The notes beneath the pieces are model-generated. The model was not told the origin of the DNA, searched no databases, and worked only from the letters and a program-made list of their open reading frames with translations. A stretch of DNA of 64,000 nt from Phycisphaeraceae bacterium. Its GTDB lineage: Bacteria > Planctomycetota > Phycisphaerae > Phycisphaerales > SM1A02. The translations under genes were made by a program, and so were the position numbers. Every line of letters begins with the position of its first letter. The first letter of the stretch is position 1. Positions 57,412-64,000 of the stretch are shown here, in pieces. Location: positions 1 to 64,000 of the forward strand of contig SHAP01000007.1 of assembly GCA_004213555.1 (NCBI GenBank). The letters are read 5' to 3'.

Positions 57412-57470
57412 CCTATGTTTGCAGGTGGGGGAGCCAGCTGACGGGTGAGATGGTCTCATTCAAACATAGG
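57412..57470 (+). promoter_or_regulatory. Leader of array paralogue 2 with a ten-base inverted repeat
   Basis: CCTATGTTTG (57412-57421) is the exact reverse complement of CAAACATAGG (57461-57470). A further pair, GACCAT (57405-57410) with ATGGTC (57450-57455), is interleaved with it and cannot form together with it except as a pseudoknot. A G5 run and a small TGAGA/TCTCA hairpin lie inside. Such mutually exclusive helices could form a regulatory RNA, but there is no known motif match. Confidence 0.35.
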
Positions 57471-57503
57471 TGTAACTGTTCGCATTCGGAGTCAAACCCC
57501 CCC

Positions 57504-58946
57504 ATGCGTTTTGCACTTTCTACTGTCTCGACCCTTGCGGTCGCTTCCGTGGCTTTGGGACAAGAGTACCCAGATCCAAACCCCGTACCTCAAGCCGATG
57601 GCACCAACCTCTGGTATGTCGGCAACAACACCCAGTATCCAGTCATTCAAGACGTCCTTGATGCCGTCTCCGACGGCGACGAAGTGGTCGTTCGCGGCGG
57701 ACTCTATGTGGAATCCCTTCACATCGACAACAACGAAATCACCATGAGACCATTTGTCTCGACTTCATCTTCTGCTAACGGCACGTACGAACATGTCACT
57801 TTCTTGAACCCAACCGAGGGCTTCAACAATGACAACGGCTACGCCATGAAGCTTGAAGGCGGCCGTGGCACCTACATTGGTATTCCACGTCAGTTCACTG
57901 AATTGTCCAACGGACTCGACGTCCAGACCAAGATCATTCCTCGCAATCCTGACACCTATGCCGCCGGTGGCGATCCGACGCACCTCATTGGTATTGTCGA
58001 TCCTGACGGCGCGGCTTTTGAGTTCAGATCCCGGAGCCTCGATGATGTGGCAATTTGGTCAAACTCTGGCAAAGGCACCTTCAAGAGTGCTTACGTCACT
58101 TCCCAGCAGGGCCTGGGCGGCGGAATCATGGCCACTGGTGCCGACAACCAGACCATGTTTGTCAATGTGACATTGGAAGGTCTTTACGCAACGGGCGCGA
58201 CGCACGATGAGTCAGGTGAACCAGTGTGCGTGGTGAATGTCACCGGGGACATGTCAACCAGAGCCAGGTTCCACAACTGTACTGTCAGAAACAATGATTC
58301 AGCCGGCTACGGTGTTGTCTACATGAATGGTGCTGATACCGAATGGATTTTGAGCTCCATCGGTAACAACGATTCCCGCGCTGCTGATGGAACCATCATG
58401 GCCGTCAATGGCCGTGGCACCTTTGATTCCTGCTTCATCGCGGGCAATGAATCAGGACGGGGCACGTTCCACTGGGATGCAAATGGCACCCTCCCTACGG
58501 ACGAATATCGTTTGAACTCGTGCTTGATCAATGACAACTCAACTGTAACCGGTCTCTATGGAGGGGTTGCTTGGGTTGATCACGCTGGAGCTTCTGGAGA
58601 AAATCCACAGATCAGCTTAAGTGACTGTTGCCTTACTGGTAACAATGGTCTGGGATTCCCCAACGCAACTGACCCCGAAGATTCATATCTTGAGACAGAT
58701 GCGGATTACGCCATCCACACCCCCTACATGCCTGAATATCGCATTGGTATGAACAACTATGACTGTGGAATCCCTGCGCAAGGTCCCGAAGCTGACCTCA
58801 ACAATGATGGCAATGTTGATGAATCAGACCTGGACACCCTTTACGACATGCTTGGCATGTGCCGAACCGACATCGACGCTTCCGGCGAAATCGACTTCAA
58901 CGACTTGTTGAACGTCTTGGTTGACTTCGGCAACACTTGCGAATAA
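57504..58946 (+). CDS. Array paralogue 2: secreted beta-helix-like protein with dockerin-like tail
   Basis: The start at 57504 gives 480 residues; it places the signal peptide MRFALSTVSTLAVASVALG before QEYPDPNPVPQADG, as in copies 3 and 4. The N-terminal domain, repetitive middle (FHNCTVRNNDSAGYG, GRGTFDSCFIAGNESGRGTF) and the dockerin-like end (ADLNNDGNVDESDLDTL, then GEIDFNDLLNVL and GNTCE) match the other copies. Its first 250 bases are almost identical to those of copy 3. Confidence 0.82.
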   Translation: MRFALSTVSTLAVASVALGQEYPDPNPVPQADGTNLWYVGNNTQYPVIQDVLDAVSDGDEVVVRGGLYVESLHIDNNEITMRPFVSTSSSANGTYEHVTFLNPTEGFNNDNGYAMKLEGGRGTYIGIPRQFTELSNGLDVQTKIIPRNPDTYAAGGDPTHLIGIVDPDGAAFEFRSRSLDDVAIWSNSGKGTFKSAYVTSQQGLGGGIMATGADNQTMFVNVTLEGLYATGATHDESGEPVCVVNVTGDMSTRARFHNCTVRNNDSAGYGVVYMNGADTEWILSSIGNNDSRAADGTIMAVNGRGTFDSCFIAGNESGRGTFHWDANGTLPTDEYRLNSCLINDNSTVTGLYGGVAWVDHAGASGENPQISLSDCCLTGNNGLGFPNATDPEDSYLETDADYAIHTPYMPEYRIGMNNYDCGIPAQGPEADLNNDGNVDESDLDTLYDMLGMCRTDIDASGEIDFNDLLNVLVDFGNTCE

Positions 58947-58970
58947 CCCCCCCTTTATTCACAAGTTATG

Positions 58971-59004
58971 CAAGCCTCGGCATCATGCCGAGGCTTGTTT
59001 TTTT
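58971..59004 (+). terminator. Rho-independent terminator after array paralogue 2
   Basis: A 12-pair stem (CAAGCCTCGGCA and TGCCGAGGCTTG) with loop TCA, followed by seven T residues. It isolates this unit from the next. Confidence 0.93.
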
Positions 59005-59149
59005 GAAGCAAGGGGGGTTATGGCATTATTTAAATCACCGCTTGACTGCATTAACCACTGACAGGAAGTTAATTAAATATCAGCCGGTGGATGTAAGTGG
59101 GGGGGTCCCCTGCCAAGCCTGCTGAATAGTTGCTTGGAGTCAAATGCTC

Positions 59150-60622
59150 ATGCGTTTTGCACTTTCTACTGTCTCGGCCCTTGCGGTCGCTTCCGTGGCT
59201 TTGGGACAAGAGTACCCAGATCCAAACCCCGTCCCTCAAGCCGATGGCACCAACCTCTGGTACGTCGGCAACAACACCCAATATCCAGTCATTCAAGACG
59301 TCCTTGATGCCGTCTCCGACGGTGACGAAGTGGTCGTTCGCGGCGGCCTCTATGTGGAATCCCTTCACATCGACAACAACGAAATCACCATGAGACCATT
59401 TGTCTCGGGAGATTGCTCAGGCGGTGTCTCGGATTGCGCCTCGTATGAAGATGTCGTCTTCTTGAACCCAACCGAGGGCTTCAACAACGACAACGGCTAC
59501 GCCATGAAGCTTGAAGGCGGCCGTGGCACCTACATTGGGATTCCCCGTCAGTTCACTGAATTGTCCAACGGACTCGACGTTGAGACCAAGATCATCCCCC
59601 GTGATCCTGGGACATATGCCGCTCAGGGAGAACCCCAATCTTTGTACAACATTGTCGATCCTGACGGTGCGGCTTTTGAGTTCCGATCTCGCAGCCTCGA
59701 TGATGTGGCAATTTGGTCAAACTCTGGCAAAGGCACCTTCAAGAGTGCTTACGTCACCTCGGAGCAAGGCCTCGGCGGCGGCATCATGGCCACCGGTGCA
59801 GACAACCAGACCATGTTTGTTGGCATCACATTGGAATCCCTTTTTGCGACCGGCGCGATTCACGATGAGTCCGGCGAGCCCGTCTGCGTGGTGAATGTGA
59901 CCGGGGACCTGTCAACCCGTCCAACTTTTCACGGCTGCAACGTCCGAAACAACGATGCAGCTGCTTTTGGTGCTGTCTACATGAACGGCTCGGATACCGA
60001 ATGGTTCTTCAGCAGCATCACCGGCAACGATTGTCGGGCCGCTGACGGATCCATCATGGCCGTCAATGGCCGTGGCACCTTTGATTCCTGCCTCATCGCG
60101 GGCAATGAATCAGGACGGGGCACGTTCCACTGGGATGCAAATGGCACCCTCCCTACGGACGAATATCGATTCAAAGGCGGAGGATTTGTCGAGAATTACA
60201 CGGTGACCGACCTTTATGGCGGGGTTGCCTGGGTTGATCACGATGATGCCGCTGGAGAAAACCCACAAATCACCATGAGCGGGATGACGCTCTGCGGCAA
60301 CAACGACCTTGGGTTCCCAAACCCCACAGACCCAGAAGATTCTTATCTTGAGACCGACGCTGATTACGCCATCCACACCCCTTACATGCCCGAGTATCGC
60401 ATAGGTTTGGACAATGGCGGCTGTTCTGGGCCTGGTGTACCTGGGCTGCCACAGCAAGGCGCCTCGGCCGACATCAACAATGACGGCAACGTCGACGAAG
60501 GCGATTTGGACACACTCTTTGATCTGCTCGGCATGTGTCGAAATGACCTCGATGCTTCCGGAGAAATTGACTTTGGCGACATGCTGAATGTCCTGACCAA
60601 CTTCGGCAACACCTGCGACTGA
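59150..60622 (+). CDS. Array paralogue 3: secreted beta-helix-like protein with dockerin-like tail
   Basis: The ATG at 59150 aligns with the start of copy 2; an ATG two codons upstream (59144) is an alternative. The 490-residue product has signal peptide MRFALSTVSALAVASVALG and the conserved N-terminal domain. In the middle, GRGTFDSCLIAGNESGRGTF and DANGTLPTDEYRF are nearly identical to copy 2. It carries an extra cysteine pair at about residues 88-93 (DCSGGVSDC) not found in the others. The end is ADINNDGNVDEGDLDTL with FGNTCD. Confidence 0.82.
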   Translation: MRFALSTVSALAVASVALGQEYPDPNPVPQADGTNLWYVGNNTQYPVIQDVLDAVSDGDEVVVRGGLYVESLHIDNNEITMRPFVSGDCSGGVSDCASYEDVVFLNPTEGFNNDNGYAMKLEGGRGTYIGIPRQFTELSNGLDVETKIIPRDPGTYAAQGEPQSLYNIVDPDGAAFEFRSRSLDDVAIWSNSGKGTFKSAYVTSEQGLGGGIMATGADNQTMFVGITLESLFATGAIHDESGEPVCVVNVTGDLSTRPTFHGCNVRNNDAAAFGAVYMNGSDTEWFFSSITGNDCRAADGSIMAVNGRGTFDSCLIAGNESGRGTFHWDANGTLPTDEYRFKGGGFVENYTVTDLYGGVAWVDHDDAAGENPQITMSGMTLCGNNDLGFPNPTDPEDSYLETDADYAIHTPYMPEYRIGLDNGGCSGPGVPGLPQQGASADINNDGNVDEGDLDTLFDLLGMCRNDLDASGEIDFGDMLNVLTNFGNTCD

Positions 60623-60650
60623 TTCAGCTGCAGGGCAAATGTCAACCAAA

Positions 60651-60681
60651 AACAGCCCCAGAGCTTGCTCTGGGGCTGTTT
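60651..60681 (+). terminator. Terminator-like hairpin after array paralogue 3
   Basis: A 13-pair stem (AACAGCCCCAGAG and CTCTGGGGCTGTT) around the loop CTTG, followed by a short T-stretch. Confidence 0.85.
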
Positions 60682-60715
60682 CGCGTGGGAGACCGATAAT
60701 TTCTCGCCCAGGGTG

Positions 60716-60744
60716 TTTACAGCCGCAAATTGTTGTCGTACAGT
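60716..60744 (+). promoter_or_regulatory. Candidate sigma-70 promoter of array paralogue 4
   Basis: TTTACA (60716-60721) and TACAGT (60739-60744) are separated by 17 bases. Transcription near 60751 would leave a leader of about 90 bases that includes a palindrome TGCCTAGGCA and a G6 run (60771-60776). Confidence 0.45.
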
Positions 60745-60842
60745 GACTTACAGATCTGCCTAGGCAGTCAGGGGGGATACCTATCTGACAATTGGGAGGG
60801 GTGGTCCCGACCCATGGGCAGCATGCTTGATGGAGTAATCAC

Positions 60843-62321
60843 ATGCGTTTTGCGTTTTCAACTGTGACGACCCTCGCGGTCGCGTCCGTGGCTTTGGGAC
60901 AAGAGTTTCCAGATCCCAATCCCGTACCTCAAGCCGATGGCACCAACCTCTGGTACGTCGGCAACAACACCCAATATCCAGTCATCCAAGATGTCTTGGA
61001 GGCCGTCTCTGACGGCGATGAAGTTGTGGTCCGTGGCGGCTTGTACGTGGAATCACTTCACATTGACAACAACGAATTGACCATTCGACCGTTTGTCAAT
61101 GGTGATGCCGCGTTCGAAGCTGTGACATTCTTGAATCCAACGGAAGGATTCAACAACGACAATGGTTGGGCCATGAAAATGGAAGGTGGGCGTGGCACAT
61201 ACGTTGGACGTCCCCGTCAATTCACCGAACTTTCAAATGGTCTTGACGTTGAAACAAAAATTCAACCTCGAGACGCGTCCAATTACTCGGCCGTTGGTGC
61301 GTTGGTCGAAGTGCCCATGATCACCAAAGCGAGCTTTGGGGTGGGTGAAGGAGAAATGGGACCGTCGGCAACAATGCGCTTCCAATCCCGTTCCGTGGAC
61401 GACGTGGCCATTCTTTCTGATTCCGGTCTCGGCACGTTTAACAGCGCGTTGATCACTTCGATGCAGGGATCTGGCGGCGGCATCATGGTGACCGGTTCCG
61501 GGAACCAGACCGCTTTCGTCGATTGTTCACTGACCAATCTCTATGCCACCGGATCCGTTCACGACGAATCTGGCGATCCGGTATGCGTGGTCGGCATTGT
61601 TGGTGATTCCACCACCCGTCCGACCTTCCACAACTGCGATGTCTACGACAACGACTCCGCCATGTATGGCGTGGTTTACCAAGAGAATGGCGACTCCACG
61701 TGGACCTTCTGTGAAATCTTCGACAACGACTCTCGAGCCGCAGATGGCACCATCATGGCAACGGCTGGCCGGGCAACGTTTACCGACTGCATCATTGCGA
61801 ACAACGAATCTGGTCGTGGTACATTTTACTGGGACGCCGAAGGCGCTTTGCCCACCGATGAATTCAGATTCTTGAATTCATGCTTCATCAAAAATGAAAC
61901 CGTGACCAACCTCTACGGTGGCGTGGCGTGGGTTGACCATGCCTCGGCTGCTGGAGGGCAACCTCAAGTCATGTTCTCAGGCTGTGGTTTTGTCCAGAAC
62001 AATGATCTGGATTTCCCAAATCCAACCGACCCCGAGGATTCAGAGCTTGAAACGGAAGCAGATTACGCCATTGATACTCCATACTTCCCGGAGTACCGCA
62101 TCGGCACCGACAACTCAAACATCTGTGGTGAGCCTGGACAAGTCTTGGCAAACGTCGAGGCCGCTGGGGACATCAACAGCGATGGTTCCATCGATCACGC
62201 TGATGTTGACAGTTTGCTGGAAATGCTCGGCACATGCCGCACCGACGTGAATGCTTCGGGCGACATTGAGTTTGGTGATCTTGTCGAAGTGCTTTCAAAC
62301 TTCGGAAGCACCTGCAACTGA
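60843..62321 (+). CDS. Array paralogue 4: secreted beta-helix-like protein with dockerin-like tail
   Basis: The 492-residue protein has signal peptide MRFAFSTVTTLAVASVALG, the conserved N-terminal domain, and a repetitive middle (FHNCDVYDNDSAMYG, then FTDCIIANNESGRGTFYW). The C-terminal module is GDINSDGSIDHADVDSL with FGSTCN. GGAG at 60834-60837 precedes the ATG, as in copies 2 and 3. It is clearly diverged from copy 2/3 but keeps all conserved glycine and asparagine turns. Confidence 0.82.
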   Translation: MRFAFSTVTTLAVASVALGQEFPDPNPVPQADGTNLWYVGNNTQYPVIQDVLEAVSDGDEVVVRGGLYVESLHIDNNELTIRPFVNGDAAFEAVTFLNPTEGFNNDNGWAMKMEGGRGTYVGRPRQFTELSNGLDVETKIQPRDASNYSAVGALVEVPMITKASFGVGEGEMGPSATMRFQSRSVDDVAILSDSGLGTFNSALITSMQGSGGGIMVTGSGNQTAFVDCSLTNLYATGSVHDESGDPVCVVGIVGDSTTRPTFHNCDVYDNDSAMYGVVYQENGDSTWTFCEIFDNDSRAADGTIMATAGRATFTDCIIANNESGRGTFYWDAEGALPTDEFRFLNSCFIKNETVTNLYGGVAWVDHASAAGGQPQVMFSGCGFVQNNDLDFPNPTDPEDSELETEADYAIDTPYFPEYRIGTDNSNICGEPGQVLANVEAAGDINSDGSIDHADVDSLLEMLGTCRTDVNASGDIEFGDLVEVLSNFGSTCN

Positions 62322-62358
62322 TCGAACCGCGCAGCCAAAGCGCAGCTCGACAACAAGA

Positions 62359-62387
62359 CAAGGCCCTGGGACAACCCCAGGGCCTTG
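62359..62387 (+). terminator. Terminator-like hairpin after array paralogue 4
   Basis: A 12-pair stem (CAAGGCCCTGGG and CCCAGGGCCTTG) with loop ACAAC, followed by TT. Confidence 0.8.
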
Positions 62388-62420
62388 TTCATGTTGCCAA
62401 GAAGACCAAAATCTGCCCAA

Positions 62421-62436
62421 AATGATATAAATCATT
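62421..62436. promoter_or_regulatory. Inverted repeat upstream of array paralogue 5
   Basis: AATGAT-ATAA-ATCATT is a perfect six-base inverted repeat in a very AT-rich stretch 70 bases before ATG 62508. It could be an operator next to the promoter; no regulator is known. Confidence 0.3.
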
Positions 62437-62507
62437 CTATTATATGACCTTATCGCTATTCTGGTGGCATGGTCGCACTTTGACCTTGCGGCCTTGGGGG
62501 GTTCACC

Positions 62508-63986
62508 ATGGACAGACAAGCCATTTTGGGGGCGACATTTGTGTTGCTCAATGCTGCTGGAGCATTGGGTCAAGAATTGCCCGACCCCAATCCGGTTCCT
62601 CAATCGGACGGAACCAACCTCTGGTACGTCGGGAACAATACCCAGTATCCGGTGATTCAGGATGTCCTTGATGCTGTCTCTGATGGTGACGAAATTGTCA
62701 TCCGAGCTGGCTTGTATGTCGAATCACTGACCATTGACAATGTCGAGATCACCCTACGACCTTTCGTCACCAATGCTGGTGGTGTGCCAAACTACGAACA
62801 GGTCACTTTCCTGAATCCAACGGAAGGCTTTAACAACGACAACGGCTGGGCTCTTAAAATGCAAGGGGCCAGAGGGACTTACGTCGGTCGTCCAAGGCAA
62901 TTTACCGAGCTTGAAAATGGCCTCGACGTGGTGACCCGCATCCAGCCACGAGATGCCTTGACGTACAGTCCAGTCGGTGATCCCATCAATATCGCGTCGA
63001 TTCTCAATGCTGAATTTTCAAACGGCAGTGCAGTGATGCGTATTCAGTCCCGAACAATCGATGATGTTGCGATTGTTTCTGATTCTGGACAAGGCACCTT
63101 CAGTGGATTTTTAATCACATCGATGAATGGATCAGGTGGGGGCATCATCATTACAGGCGCTCACAATCAAACCACATTCGTCGATTGCGAGTTGAAAAAT
63201 CTTTACAGCACTGGATCACCACATGAGCAGGTTTACGATTTGCCTGTCAATGTCATAACGGTAAGTGGCGACAGCACATGCCGACCCACCTTTCATCGAA
63301 TCAAGATTCACAACAACGACGTCACTCAATATGGCGTGGTTTGCCAAATTGGTGCGGATACCGAATGGTCGCATTGTGACATTTACGAGAACGACGCACG
63401 GGCCTCTGATGGCACCATAATGTCCACCGGTGGAAGATCGACTTGGCACGATTGTGTCTTTTCGGCAAATCAATCCGGACGCGGGACGTTGTATTGGGAT
63501 GCCGAGGGCACCCTTGTGACCGATGAATTCCGGTTTTTTGACAGTTGTTTCATCGACAACCAAACCGTGACCAACCTGTACGGAGGAGTCGCCTGGGTGG
63601 ATCATCCTTCGGGCAGTGGGCAACAACCACAACTGATGTTCTCCGGTTGTGGCTTTGTCCAAAACAACGGACTGAATTATCCAAACCCAACGGACCCGGA
63701 GGATTCCACCCTTGAGACCGAAGCGGAATATGCCATATTCACTCCGTACTTCCCGGAACATCGCATTGGGATCGACAACGCGGGGTACTGCAATGTCCCA
63801 GATCAGGTTCTAGATCAGGGGCAAGTGTTTGGGGATTTGAACGACGATGGATCTGTCGATTGGTCTGACCTTGACGCGTTGTCATCTCTGCTTGGTACGT
63901 GTTCGACGGATGTTGATCGAAATGGTGTAACCAATTTCAACGACCTCGTACGCATTCTGAACGAGTACAACGAATCGTGCCCCTGA
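62508..63986 (+). CDS. Array paralogue 5: secreted beta-helix-like protein with dockerin-like tail
   Basis: The 492-residue protein starts with a signal peptide MDRQAILGATFVLLNAAGALG before QELPDPNPVPQSDG. A G6 run (62496-62501) lies six bases from the ATG and may serve as the ribosome-binding site. The N-terminal domain and the repetitive middle are conserved, with more substitutions than other copies (for example FHRIKIHNNDVTQYG). The C-terminal module is degenerate: GDLNDDGSVDWSDLDAL is kept, but the second loop has lost several acidic residues and ends NESCP. Confidence 0.82.
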   Translation: MDRQAILGATFVLLNAAGALGQELPDPNPVPQSDGTNLWYVGNNTQYPVIQDVLDAVSDGDEIVIRAGLYVESLTIDNVEITLRPFVTNAGGVPNYEQVTFLNPTEGFNNDNGWALKMQGARGTYVGRPRQFTELENGLDVVTRIQPRDALTYSPVGDPINIASILNAEFSNGSAVMRIQSRTIDDVAIVSDSGQGTFSGFLITSMNGSGGGIIITGAHNQTTFVDCELKNLYSTGSPHEQVYDLPVNVITVSGDSTCRPTFHRIKIHNNDVTQYGVVCQIGADTEWSHCDIYENDARASDGTIMSTGGRSTWHDCVFSANQSGRGTLYWDAEGTLVTDEFRFFDSCFIDNQTVTNLYGGVAWVDHPSGSGQQPQLMFSGCGFVQNNGLNYPNPTDPEDSTLETEAEYAIFTPYFPEHRIGIDNAGYCNVPDQVLDQGQVFGDLNDDGSVDWSDLDALSSLLGTCSTDVDRNGVTNFNDLVRILNEYNESCP

Positions 63987-64000
63987 GAAACAGTTGTTCA

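Noticed and set aside
57412-57470. A known riboswitch in the array leaders.
   Set aside because: No recognised consensus, such as that of the GEMM/c-di-GMP class, was found; only the inverted repeats are reported.
55807-63986. A CRISPR array or transposon repeat in the tandem region.
   Set aside because: Repeated units are whole genes of about 1.5 kb with diverged sequence, not short direct repeats with spacers, and no transposase or terminal inverted repeats are present.

Overview
The window looks like a chromosomal piece of a planctomycete, most likely of the Phycisphaerae/Phycisphaerales type. The evidence is a large type IV pilus/type II secretion hybrid operon with oversized pseudopilins, a VPAP-type PEP-CTERM protein, secreted proteins ending in a dockerin-like EF-hand module, a stand-alone CoaB, and a B-type succinate dehydrogenase. 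This assignment is inference; no rRNA is present. There are no insertion sequences, CRISPR arrays or phage genes.

Region 1 (1-13.1 kb, minus strand) is one long operon. In transcription order it encodes two GspE/PilB-type ATPases flanking a PilT-type ATPase, a GspF/PilC platform protein, five prepilin-like proteins and a PilX/GspK-like protein cut by the window edge. Most of the pseudopilin genes overlap by ATGA. Three of the products carry D-x-(N/D)-x-D-G calcium-type loops.

Region 2 (13.2-23.2 kb) is mostly housekeeping: coaB, a YraN-like gene, a SurA-like lipoprotein, a DUF1844 protein, sdhC-sdhA without sdhB, a DUF456 protein, hemW, purA, uppS and a short-chain dehydrogenase. Region 3 (23.2-35.4 kb, minus) holds rseP, dxr and an RNase E/G gene with a long arginine-rich tail, then ptsI and an RND pump with its adaptor. 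Region 4 (35.4-44.8 kb) holds gatC-gatA-7TM/HD phosphohydrolase, mutY, tRNA-Gly(GCC), an AT-rich gene for a secreted dockerin-like protein, a methyltransferase and a POT peptide transporter.

Region 5 (44.8-50.1 kb) is a mirror-arranged envelope glycolipid module: PAP2, ArnT-like GT-C, GT2 polyprenyl-phosphate glycosyltransferase, a second ArnT-like GT-C and a second PAP2. Region 6 (50.1-55.4 kb) carries a PEP-CTERM protein, a solitary prepilin-like protein, a membrane protein, a YceI protein and a secreted hydrolase-fold protein that lacks the nucleophile serine.

Region 7 (55.8-64 kb) is the most unusual part. It is a tandem array of five paralogous secreted proteins of about 490 residues (predicted right-handed beta-helix plus dockerin-like tail). 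Each gene has its own leader, and copies 1-4 are each followed by a terminator-like hairpin (the window ends just after copy 5). Copies 2 and 3 share long stretches of nearly identical DNA, which suggests recent duplication or gene conversion. The same C-terminal module with two conserved cysteines is used by the protein at 40.6 kb. The array has no gene with a recognisable enzymatic function and is the best candidate for an undescribed surface system.
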